A DNA stretch of 56,239 nucleotides from an uncultured Erysipelotrichaceae bacterium (GTDB taxonomy: Bacteria > Bacillota_I > Bacilli_A > Erysipelotrichales > Erysipelotrichaceae), in the NCBI GenBank assembly GCA_902793635.1, contig CADBEA010000012.1, positions 1-56,239 of the forward strand, written 5' to 3'. Below are positions 16,449 to 23,860 of the stretch, piece after piece. Both the position numbers and the translations under genes were made by a program. The notes below the pieces were generated by a model, which had not been told where the DNA came from, did no database searches, and saw only the letters and a program-made list of their open reading frames with translations. Positions within the stretch are counted from its first letter, which is position 1. Each line of letters opens with the position of its first letter.

Positions 16449-17405
16449 TCAGGTATTCAGAAATGCTCTGTAGAAGGCGAGAACGTCACGGTAGTACTTC
16501 GCACGGATTTCGTCGGTGGCGTTGAAAAGTTCGTGCCGGCTTTCCGGATAGGAGAGCAGGGTCACATAATGGCAGCGTGAGCGGAACAGGTTCTGGCCCA
16601 GATTGCGCACCATGTTATCACTGCCGGCCTGACAGATCAGAATCGGAATCCTGATTTTTCCGGCGTTTCTGTGCAGCTGTTCAGTCGCTGCCACAGCTGA
16701 GGAAACCCAGCCCCATGTGGCGCCCCAGGTCTGATAGGATGGATCCTGACAGCGCAGCCGGAACTGATATTCATAGCGGTCGGGATCCAGACAGGAGCTG
16801 TGCTCAAATTCATTGATAAAGGAGAACGGTCCCTGGCCGGGTGCGTATTCATGAACTTTGGCGGTCAGTTTCGGATAGATCTTCAGACCGCTGAGGATCC
16901 AGTCCGGCAGGTTTTTGATATCCAGCTGCAGCATCGGTGAACTCAGCACGGCACAGCGGAACATATCACGGTACTGCTCGAGAAAGAGGGCACTGGCCGC
17001 GCCGCCCATCGAATGGGCAAACAGAAACAGCCGGCCGGTCCGATTGTGTGGGATGACGACCTTCTGCAGGAAGGTATGAATATCTTCCACATACTCATTG
17101 AAATCATCGACATGGACCCGCTGGTCTTCAGCGTTGTGACTGCGTTCGGATTTGCCGTGGCCGCGCAGTTCAAGAAAGAACACCGAATAGCCTTCCTGAT
17201 AGAAGCGGCAGGCTGTCTCATGGTACTTGCCGAAAAACTCGCAGAAGCCATGGACCATGACAACAGCGGCTTTTTCCTCAGGATGGACTGCTTCGTAGTA
17301 ATGGAGACGGAGATCGTCATAGCTGGTGAAATAACCGTCTTTCACACTTTGAAACAGCCACGGCCGCAGTTCAGTTTCGATGTAGTCGAGATATTCCTTA
17401 TTCAT
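16449..17405 (-). CDS. lysophospholipase / monoacylglycerol lipase-like hydrolase
   Basis: A 318-residue alpha/beta-hydrolase of the PldB/monoglyceride lipase group (COG2267). Visible are VHGFCEFFGKY (oxyanion region), ELRGHGKSE, the nucleophile elbow AHSMGGAAS and a C-terminal ESRHELFN His. No signal peptide is seen. The start is ATG 17405, overlapping the stop of the upstream phosphodiesterase gene (ATGAATAA). Pairing with a glycerophosphodiester phosphodiesterase suggests stepwise breakdown of phospholipids: deacylation here, then head-group removal. That order is inferred from the operon. Confidence 0.87.
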   Translation of the reverse strand: MNKEYLDYIETELRPWLFQSVKDGYFTSYDDLRLHYYEAVHPEEKAAVVMVHGFCEFFGKYHETACRFYQEGYSVFFLELRGHGKSERSHNAEDQRVHVDDFNEYVEDIHTFLQKVVIPHNRTGRLFLFAHSMGGAASALFLEQYRDMFRCAVLSSPMLQLDIKNLPDWILSGLKIYPKLTAKVHEYAPGQGPFSFINEFEHSSCLDPDRYEYQFRLRCQDPSYQTWGATWGWVSSAVAATEQLHRNAGKIRIPILICQAGSDNMVRNLGQNLFRSRCHYVTLLSYPESRHELFNATDEIRAKYYRDVLAFYRAFLNT

Positions 17406-18132
17406 TTTCAAACTCCTGCAGAAGAGCACGCATTTTATCTGGATAGTTGGTGATGATGGCGTTGACACCCATTCTGAAGCAGTTGCGGGCAAAATCCTCA
17501 CGGTTGACAGTCCAGACATTGATTTCCAAATCGTTTTCACGGCACTGCTTCAGGAAGTCCGGATAGCGCAGGTTGAAATACAGAGGATGAATGGCGTCGA
17601 CATGATGTTTCGCACAGTACAGCGGCATGTCGATCGGACCGTCTTCATACAGAAAAGCCGTTTTCGCGGATGGATTCAGTTTCTGCAGTTTCACGATGGA
17701 ATAGTGATTGAAGGAAGAGTAGATGACCCGGTCTTCCATGCCCATTTCACGGGTCAGGTTCAGGACTTTTTCCTCGATGCCTTCATAATCCAGATAACCA
17801 GTCTTCAGTTCGATATTGATGATCAGATCAGTCGGTCTGATCAGTTCGAATACTTCCCGCATGGTCGGAATCGTCACATGTCCGCATTCGGGATGCGTAT
17901 ATGAAAAATCAAGTTCCTTCAGTTCCGCCAGTGTTTTTTCACACAGCAGGCCTTTGCCGCTGCTGGTGCGGTCCAGCAGTTCATCATGACAGACGACGAT
18001 TTCGCCGTCCTTTGTCAGCTGGATATCCAGTTCAATGCCGTCTGCCTTCATATCGACGGCGCCCTGAAAGGAAGGAAGCGTGTTTTCGGGATAATAACCG
18101 CTGGCTCCGCGGTGGGCCCATATTTTTGTCAT
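17398..18132 (-). CDS. glycerophosphodiester phosphodiesterase
   Basis: A 244-residue GDPD-family enzyme that splits glycerophosphodiesters to glycerol-3-phosphate and an alcohol. The metal and catalytic residues are in AHRGASGYYPENT, GIELDIQLTKDG and VVCHDELLDRTS; HVDAIHPL lies near the C-terminus. No signal peptide is present, so it acts in the cytoplasm. The start is ATG 18132, with AAAAGAGA upstream; TTG 18138 is in frame but too near that site. It is the first gene of a two-gene operon with the lysophospholipase-like gene. Confidence 0.93.
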   Translation of the reverse strand: MTKIWAHRGASGYYPENTLPSFQGAVDMKADGIELDIQLTKDGEIVVCHDELLDRTSSGKGLLCEKTLAELKELDFSYTHPECGHVTIPTMREVFELIRPTDLIINIELKTGYLDYEGIEEKVLNLTREMGMEDRVIYSSFNHYSIVKLQKLNPSAKTAFLYEDGPIDMPLYCAKHHVDAIHPLYFNLRYPDFLKQCRENDLEINVWTVNREDFARNCFRMGVNAIITNYPDKMRALLQEFENE

Positions 18133-18261
18133 AAGCAAATCTCTTTTCTAATTTTTATGATAAACCTTTCCGGCCACAAATCAGCATTTTTCTTTTTTGA
18201 ATTCATGCCGTCCATCCGCCCTGAATCCGTTATAATAAATAAAAAAAGGGGATTTACTGTA

Positions 18262-19497
18262 ATGTTTAAAAACTTTAACAAACTGGAGAAAGCCTGGATC
18301 TTTTATGATATCGGCAACTCCGCTTTTACAATGATGGTATCCACCATCATTCCGCTGTGGTTCAATACACTGGCCACAGAAGCGGGAATGACTGATGCAC
18401 AGTACCTGGCCTACTGGAGCTACGGAACCTCGATCGCCACGATCCTGGTCGCGATCATCGGACCGGTATTCGGCACCATTGCCGACAACAAAGGATACAA
18501 AAAACCGATGTTCACAACCGTTCTTCTGATCGGTGTCATCGGCTGTGCGCTGCTCGGTGTGGCTCCCAACTGGATCCTGTATCTGGTTACCTATGTCATT
18601 GCCAAGGTCTGCTATCAGGCAAGTCTGGTCTTCTATGATTCAATGCTGCCGGACGTTACGACACCGGAGAGAATGGACATTGTCTCCTCACAGGGTTATG
18701 CCTGGGGATATCTCGGCAGCTGCATTCCGTTTGTCGTGGCACTTGGTTTCTACGCGCTTGGCATGTTCGGTATGATGCCGATGAAGATCTGCATCATCAT
18801 CGACTTCATCGTGATTGCCGCCTGGTGGTTCGGAGTTTCCGTACCGTTGCTCAAGCAGTACCAGCAGAAATACTATGTCGAAAACGCAGGTGATGCGATC
18901 GGCGCCAGTTTCAAGCGTCTCGGCCATACACTGAGTGAACTTGCCAGAAAAAACAAGAAGGTTTTCTACTTCCTGATCGGTTTCTTCTTCTATATTGACG
19001 GTGTATATACGATCATTGACGAGGCAGTTGCCATCGGCCGTTCCTTCGGCTTCGGTGATATGATCCTGCTGGTCGTTCTGCTGCTGACTCAGGTCGTTGC
19101 CTTCGCTTTCGCGACGCTGTTCGGAAAACTGACCGAGAAATACGATTCCATCAACCTGATCTACGTATGTATCGGCGGCTATCTGTTTGTCGCACTGTTC
19201 GCCCTGACCATGCACGCTGTATGGCAGTTCGGTGTCATGGCATTCGTCGTAGGTATGTTCCAGGGTGCCATCCAGGCACTGTCCCGTTCCTATTTCGCCC
19301 AGATCATTCCGGCTGACAACTCCGGTGAGTATTTCGGTCTGTATGACATCTGCGGCAAAGGCGCTGCCTTTATGGGCACGATGATGGTCGGTGTCACAGT
19401 CCAGATTACCCAGAGCGTCAATATCGCGGTCGGCACACTGGCAATTCTGTTTGTACTTGGTTTCCTGTTCCTGCGTAAATCCGCAAACATGCAGTAA
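18262..19497 (+). CDS. MFS transporter, UMF1/Atg22-like
   Basis: A 411-residue, about 12-helix major facilitator. The N-terminal KAWIFYDIGNSAF and the SRSYFAQIIP segment near the C-terminus are typical of the UMF1 family related to fungal vacuolar Atg22 effluxers. The start is ATG 18262, after AAAGGGGAT; a TATAAT box lies at 18231-18236. The longer open frame upstream has no ribosome site and is not used. The substrate is unknown; efflux of amino acids is the guess from Atg22. The gene is divergent from the phosphodiesterase operon. Confidence 0.88.
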   Translation: MFKNFNKLEKAWIFYDIGNSAFTMMVSTIIPLWFNTLATEAGMTDAQYLAYWSYGTSIATILVAIIGPVFGTIADNKGYKKPMFTTVLLIGVIGCALLGVAPNWILYLVTYVIAKVCYQASLVFYDSMLPDVTTPERMDIVSSQGYAWGYLGSCIPFVVALGFYALGMFGMMPMKICIIIDFIVIAAWWFGVSVPLLKQYQQKYYVENAGDAIGASFKRLGHTLSELARKNKKVFYFLIGFFFYIDGVYTIIDEAVAIGRSFGFGDMILLVVLLLTQVVAFAFATLFGKLTEKYDSINLIYVCIGGYLFVALFALTMHAVWQFGVMAFVVGMFQGAIQALSRSYFAQIIPADNSGEYFGLYDICGKGAAFMGTMMVGVTVQITQSVNIAVGTLAILFVLGFLFLRKSANMQ

Positions 19498-19508
19498 ACA
19501 TAAATAAC

Positions 19509-19560
19509 AAAGCAGGCCCGGTTACATTCACGGATGAATGCAGCCAGCCTGCTTTTTTTT
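19509..19560 (+). terminator. terminator of the MFS gene
   Basis: AAAGCAGGC / GCCTGCTTT outer stem, with an inner CATTCA / TGAATG stem in its loop, followed by eight T. Confidence 0.88.
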
Positions 19561-19589
19561 GGCTCAATGGTGATGCGGAGAAGTATTTT

Positions 19590-20021
19590 TTATTCGTCTT
19601 TCAGACCTTCTTTAACACCTTTGGCGATCTCTTTGGCAACTTCACCGGCAGCCGGGGCAAGATCCTTGGCGACTTCACTGGCGACCGGGGCAAGGTCCTT
19701 GGCGACTTCACCGGCGAGAGGTGTCAGTTCCTTGACGGTTTCCTTGAGAACCGGCATCTGCTGCTGGATCATGTAAGCGGAAATATCCCTCTGGCGTGAT
19801 GTGAAGTACAGAACAAGTCCGAAACCGAAAACAGCCATGCAGAGGATCCATGCAAAGCCGACCAGTCCGGACTTCTCAAAACTGACAAAATCCCCGAAAA
19901 GCATGATACCGCAGCCGATAAAGCCGGTTAAACCGAGGATGATCATCAGAAGACTGACAATACGCAGCACGCGGGTGGTGTTCCGGTACTTTTCTTCGTT
20001 TAAGTATTCTCTGTTGCTCAT
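19590..20021 (-). CDS. small membrane protein with 11-residue repeats
   Basis: A 143-residue protein I cannot name. The N-terminal 20 residues are charged; two membrane helices follow (about residues 25-48, LLMIILGLTGFIGCGIMLFG, and 57-75). The C-terminal third has near-perfect tandem 11-residue units (EVAKDLAPVAS, EVAKDLAPAAG, EVAKEIAKGVK), predicted to form an amphipathic helix. The start is ATG 20021, nine bases after AGGAGG; TTG 20030 is too close to that site. A TATAAT-like -10 lies upstream on the minus strand. The repeats resemble lipid-surface-binding 11-mer helices, but that is a pattern resemblance only. Confidence 0.8.
   Translation of the reverse strand: MSNREYLNEEKYRNTTRVLRIVSLLMIILGLTGFIGCGIMLFGDFVSFEKSGLVGFAWILCMAVFGFGLVLYFTSRQRDISAYMIQQQMPVLKETVKELTPLAGEVAKDLAPVASEVAKDLAPAAGEVAKEIAKGVKEGLKDE
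19605..19735 (-). repeat. 33-base tandem repeat inside the membrane protein gene
   Basis: About three and a half copies of a 33-base unit with the core TTGGCGACTTCAC (plus strand) encode the EVAKDLAP repeats. Copies differ by a few bases each. Confidence 0.75.
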
Positions 20022-20090
20022 AATAGACAACCTCCTGCTGTTCCAGCATATTATAGACGATTCTTCGGTCAGTGCATATATTTCGGGTAT

Positions 20091-20123
20091 AAAAAAGCCC
20101 CGCCGTATACAGGCAGGGCGGGG
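20091..20123 (-). terminator. terminator of nfnAB
   Basis: On the minus strand a CCCCGCC / GGCGGGG stem is followed by CTTTTTT, just past the nfnB stop. Confidence 0.88.
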
Positions 20124-20129
20124 TAGGAA

Positions 20130-21521
20130 TTATTCTTCGCTGAGGAATTCATGGATGCCTTTGGCAGCCGTTTTGCCGGCTCCCATGGCAAGAATGACGG
20201 TGGCGGCACCAGTAACGGCATCACCGCCGGCATAGACGTTCTCTTTGGAAGTCATGCCGGTTGCTTCGTCAGCGACGATGCACTTGCGGCGGTTGAGTTC
20301 GAGACCTTCCGTTGTCGATGCGATCAACGGGTTCGGGGAAGTGCCGAGTGACATGATGACACAGTCGCATTCGATTTCGAATTCAGAGCCGGGAATGACA
20401 ACCGGGCTGCGGCGGCCGGACTCATCCGGTTCACCGAGTTCCATCTTCACGCATGTGATGCTCTTGACCCAGCCGTTTTCATCAGCGTGGATCTCGGTCG
20501 GGTTGGTCAGCAGATCGAAGATAACGCCTTCATGCTTGGCATGTTCGATTTCTTCGCGGCGGGCCGGCAGTTCTTCGTCGGAACGGCGGTAAACAATATG
20601 GGTTTCAGCACCGAGACGGAGAGCGGTTCTGGCTGCGTCCATGGCAACGTTACCGCCGCCGACAACGACGCACTTCTTCGCTTTCATGATCGGTGTTCTG
20701 GATTCATCCTTGAACGCCTGCATCAGGTTGGATCTGGTCAGATATTCGTTGGCGGAGAAGACACCAAGTGACTGCTCGCCGGGAATATGCATGAAGCGCG
20801 GCAGGCCGGCACCGGAGCCGATGAATACCGCGTCGAAGCCTTCGTCCTTGAGCAGGGAATCAATCGTTGTCGATTTACCGATGACACAGTCGAGTTCGAT
20901 CTTGACACCGAGTGATTTGACATTTTCGATTTCTTTCTGGACAACCGCGTCCTTCGGCAGACGGAATTCCGGAATACCGTAAACAAGAACGCCGCCGGCT
21001 TTGTGGAGTGCTTCGAAGATCGTGACGTCATAGCCGAGCTTGGCAAGATCACCGGCACATGTCAGGCCGGCCGGACCGGAACCGATGACAGCGACTTTCT
21101 TGCCGTTCTTTTCGGCCGCCGGCTGCGGTTTCAGACCCATCTCTTTGGCAGTGTCGGCAACATAGCGTTCCAGTTTGCCAATCGATACAGCTTCGCCTTT
21201 GATGCCGCGTACGCATTTGCCTTCACACTGGGTTTCCTGCGGGCATACACGGCCGCAGATCGCCGGCAGGGCGGAGGACTCGCTGATAATATTGTAGGCA
21301 CCCTCGACATCACCCGCTTTGACTTTGGCGATAAAGCCCGGAATGTTGATGCTGACAGGGCAGCCTTCCACACAGAAAGGCTTCTTGCAGTTCAGGCATC
21401 TCTGTGCTTCCGCTTCCGCTTCTTCTTTGTTGTAACCAAGGCAGACTTCATTGAAGTTTGTCGCTCTTACTTTCGGATCCTGTTCGCGGACAGGAACTCT
21501 TTTAAACATATCCATTGTCAT
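20130..21521 (-). CDS. nfnB: NADPH-binding subunit of Nfn transhydrogenase (GltD-like)
   Basis: A 463-residue flavoprotein of the glutamate synthase small-subunit family. The N-terminus holds cysteine clusters for two [4Fe-4S] centres (CLNCKKPFCVEGCP and CGRVCPQETQCEGKC), then an FAD site (GSGPAGLTCAGDLAKLGYD) and an NADPH site (VVGGGNVAMDAARTALRLG). GltB is absent nearby, while the partner NfnA lies 21 bases upstream, so I read the pair as the electron-bifurcating NADH-dependent ferredoxin:NADP+ oxidoreductase, not glutamate synthase. AAAGGAG precedes the ATG. Confidence 0.85.
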   Translation of the reverse strand: MTMDMFKRVPVREQDPKVRATNFNEVCLGYNKEEAEAEAQRCLNCKKPFCVEGCPVSINIPGFIAKVKAGDVEGAYNIISESSALPAICGRVCPQETQCEGKCVRGIKGEAVSIGKLERYVADTAKEMGLKPQPAAEKNGKKVAVIGSGPAGLTCAGDLAKLGYDVTIFEALHKAGGVLVYGIPEFRLPKDAVVQKEIENVKSLGVKIELDCVIGKSTTIDSLLKDEGFDAVFIGSGAGLPRFMHIPGEQSLGVFSANEYLTRSNLMQAFKDESRTPIMKAKKCVVVGGGNVAMDAARTALRLGAETHIVYRRSDEELPARREEIEHAKHEGVIFDLLTNPTEIHADENGWVKSITCVKMELGEPDESGRRSPVVIPGSEFEIECDCVIMSLGTSPNPLIASTTEGLELNRRKCIVADEATGMTSKENVYAGGDAVTGAATVILAMGAGKTAAKGIHEFLSEE

Positions 21522-21542
21522 GTCAGTTTCTCCTTTGTTCCC

Positions 21543-22418
21543 TCAGTCGCACATGCCGCAGCCGCCATGATGGCTGTCGCCTTCCTTGGCCTGCAGATAG
21601 AGACGTCCTTCTTCAGTTTTATACAGAGTCATACGCTTCATTGCTTCGTCAAAGTTCACCAGGTGACCGTCAAATTCTGGTCCGTCGACACATGCGAATT
21701 TCACTTCGCTGCCGACGGTCAGACGGCAGGCACCGCACATGCCGGTACCGTCAACCATGATCGGGTTCATACTGACGACTGTTTCAATACCCAGCTCTTT
21801 TGTCAGCTGGCAGACAAACTTCATCATGATCATCGGACCGATGGCAATGACACGGTCAAATGAATGACCTTCATCGATCAGCTGCTGCAGAGCGACACAG
21901 ACGTTGCCCTTGATGCCTTTCGAACCGTCATCGGTGCAGACATGCAGATTGGAGACTGCCGCCATTTCATCTTCGAGGATGATCAGGTCGCTGCTTCTGG
22001 CACCCTGGATACAGTCGACGTCAACGCCGTTGTTCTTCAGCCATTTCAACTGGCAGTAAACCGGAGCTGTTCCGACACCGCCGGCGATGAAGCAGATCTT
22101 CTTGTTCTTCAGTTCTTCCGCTGTCATTTCCGTCAGATCCGAAGGTTTGCCAAGCGGACCGACCATGTCATGGAAACTGTCACCTTCATTCAGGAGGGAC
22201 ATCCGGTATGTTTCACCACCGATGACCTGGAATACGATCTGTACGACACCTGTCTCAGGGTCATAATCGCAGATCGTAAGCGGGATTCTTTCGCCGTCCG
22301 CATCGACACGGACAATCAGAAACTGTCCAGGCAAAGCATGCTTCGCAATGCGTTCAGCTTCAACATCCATCAGATAGATGTTTGGTGCTAACTGCTCTTT
22401 TTTGATAATTCTGAACAT
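21543..22418 (-). CDS. nfnA: NAD-binding subunit of Nfn transhydrogenase
   Basis: A 291-residue ferredoxin-NADP reductase-like subunit, of the same family as PyrK and sulfide dehydrogenase beta. PGQFLIVRV and RIPLTICDYD form the FAD site, AGGVGTAPVYCQLKWL the NAD site, and GMCGACRL with a downstream Cys the C-terminal [2Fe-2S] site. It ends in an unusual His/Gly/Cys tail (HHGGCGMCD). The start is ATG 22418 after AGAGGT; the long upstream extension of the frame has no ribosome site. With nfnB it would couple NADH plus reduced ferredoxin to NADPH formation. Bifurcation is family knowledge, not shown here. Confidence 0.85.
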   Translation of the reverse strand: MFRIIKKEQLAPNIYLMDVEAERIAKHALPGQFLIVRVDADGERIPLTICDYDPETGVVQIVFQVIGGETYRMSLLNEGDSFHDMVGPLGKPSDLTEMTAEELKNKKICFIAGGVGTAPVYCQLKWLKNNGVDVDCIQGARSSDLIILEDEMAAVSNLHVCTDDGSKGIKGNVCVALQQLIDEGHSFDRVIAIGPMIMMKFVCQLTKELGIETVVSMNPIMVDGTGMCGACRLTVGSEVKFACVDGPEFDGHLVNFDEAMKRMTLYKTEEGRLYLQAKEGDSHHGGCGMCD

Positions 22419-22452
22419 ACGAACCTCTTTTCTATGTTTTAATTCATCGTAT

Positions 22453-22458
22453 ATTATA
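22453..22458 (-). promoter_or_regulatory. -10 box of nfnAB
   Basis: TATAAT on the minus strand, 34 bases before the nfnA start. The -35 (CAGTTA at 17-base spacing) is weak. Confidence 0.45.
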
Positions 22459-22530
22459 CATGATTTTATCAACTCTAACTGCATGAAAACCGGATATCGG
22501 GAAGTTCGTGCAGATGAATGGCGTGCATGG

Positions 22531-22536
22531 TATGAT
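22531..22536 (+). promoter_or_regulatory. extended -10 of the beta-PGM-like gene
   Basis: TGGTATGAT gives an extended -10; AGAGGTGA follows and then ATG 22558. No convincing -35 is present. Confidence 0.4.
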
Positions 22537-22557
22537 GAAATCAAGAGGTGAGACTAT

Positions 22558-23208
22558 ATGCTGAAAGGTGCAATTTTTGATATGGACGGTCTGATGTTCG
22601 ATACCGAACAGATCTGGCAGAAAAACTGGAAACTGATCGCGGATGAGATGGGCGTCACACTGGCAGAGGATTTCAAATACAATATCTGCGGCACTTCCGG
22701 AGCGCTCATGAACAGCGTTATCGAAAAATACTACGGGGTGGAAGACGGCAGTGCTATCGCGGCTGACTGCAAAAAGCGGGTCCATGACGATCTGATGGAA
22801 TTCACGCCGGAAAAGCCGGGTGTCCATGAGATCCTTGAATTCTTCCGGGATGCCGGTGTCCGCATCGCCGTCGCTTCCAGCAGCTCGGTGGAACAGATCA
22901 AGCGCAATCTGCAGAACACGAATACCCAGGACTTCATCGAAGTCATTGTCAGCGGCTCCGAACTGAAACGCGGCAAGCCGGAACCGGATATTTTCCTGGC
23001 TGCTGCCGAAAGACTCGGTATTGACCCGCAGGAATGCTATGTGTTCGAAGACGCGTTCAACGGTGTCAAAGCCGGTCACGCAGCAGGCTGCTGCACGATC
23101 ATGATCCCCGATCAGATGCATCCGACGGAAGAAATCCGCGCATTGGCTGATGCGGTATGCGGTTCGCTGGTTGAAGCCCGTGATCTGCTGGCTTCCGGCG
23201 CACTCTGA
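22558..23208 (+). CDS. HAD phosphatase, beta-phosphoglucomutase-like
   Basis: A 216-residue HAD subfamily IA enzyme. FDMDGLMFDTE holds the nucleophile and acid/base Asp, the helical cap follows, VASSSS is motif II, KRGKPEPDIF motif III Lys and FEDAFNGVKA motif IV. It is close in size to beta-phosphoglucomutase and sugar-phosphatase relatives; which reaction it runs cannot be told. It has its own promoter and terminator and is divergent from nfnAB. Confidence 0.9.
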   Translation: MLKGAIFDMDGLMFDTEQIWQKNWKLIADEMGVTLAEDFKYNICGTSGALMNSVIEKYYGVEDGSAIAADCKKRVHDDLMEFTPEKPGVHEILEFFRDAGVRIAVASSSSVEQIKRNLQNTNTQDFIEVIVSGSELKRGKPEPDIFLAAAERLGIDPQECYVFEDAFNGVKAGHAAGCCTIMIPDQMHPTEEIRALADAVCGSLVEARDLLASGAL

Positions 23209-23219
23209 TTCATTCAAAC

Positions 23220-23246
23220 AACAGGTAGCAATACCTGTTTTTTATT
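23220..23246 (+). terminator. terminator of the beta-PGM-like gene
   Basis: AACAGGTA / TACCTGTT stem with a four-base loop and a TTTTTTATTT tail. Confidence 0.85.
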
Positions 23247-23314
23247 TATCTTTCTGTCTGATATACTGGAAAAAAGAAAACATGCAGGCATTATGCCGTA
23301 TGGGAGGAAAATCT

Positions 23315-23845
23315 ATGAAAAAATCATTACTGGCAGTTCTGGCAGTGTTTCTGCTTGCCGCTTGTTCGCAGCCATCCTCAACAGCAGATACGTCTTCCGG
23401 AACAGACAAACCGGCCGATACAGAGAAGCCGGCTGAAACAACTGAACCGCTCAGCTCTGACGAAATTCTGGATGTCGTGCTGAAAGATGCCGGCATTTCC
23501 GCTTCCCGTCTTTCTGATATCAAAGTCAGCTTGCCTGACAAGGACGGCAACATCACTGTGACATTCGGACTGAATGATCAGACAGTCACATATGTCGTCA
23601 ATGAAACGACCGGAGAAATCGTCAGCAGCGATCTGCCGGAAGGAGCAGCCGAGACGGTGCAGACCACCCAGGATCCGATGGAAGAGGCGATCAATGCCGC
23701 TTTCAACACTCTGGAAGGCTACCAGGGCGGTGCCGAAAACATCACAGTCAAACCGCAGGGCACTGTCATTACGGTTGATTTCGACTGGAATGGAGAACAC
23801 TATACGCTGCAGTATGACACAGCCGCGCATCAGATCGTCGAATAA
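23315..23845 (+). CDS. PepSY-like lipoprotein
   Basis: A 176-residue lipoprotein. The signal peptide KKSLLAVLAVFLLAAC ends in lipobox LAAC, so the mature protein is lipid-anchored outside the membrane. A Ser/Thr/Asp/Lys linker leads to two similar domains of about 60 residues. The first (SDEILDVVLKDAG ... NETTGEIV) is PepSY-like and the second (EEAINAAFNTLEG ... DTAAHQIV) is a degenerate copy. The start is ATG 23315 after GGGAGGA. It ends 15 bases before the TIR gene and shares a transcript with it, so the two probably work in one envelope module. PepSY domains often bind or inhibit proteases; that role is not shown here. Confidence 0.85.
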   Translation: MKKSLLAVLAVFLLAACSQPSSTADTSSGTDKPADTEKPAETTEPLSSDEILDVVLKDAGISASRLSDIKVSLPDKDGNITVTFGLNDQTVTYVVNETTGEIVSSDLPEGAAETVQTTQDPMEEAINAAFNTLEGYQGGAENITVKPQGTVITVDFDWNGEHYTLQYDTAAHQIVE

Positions 23846-23860
23846 GTAAGGGTGTCAAGT

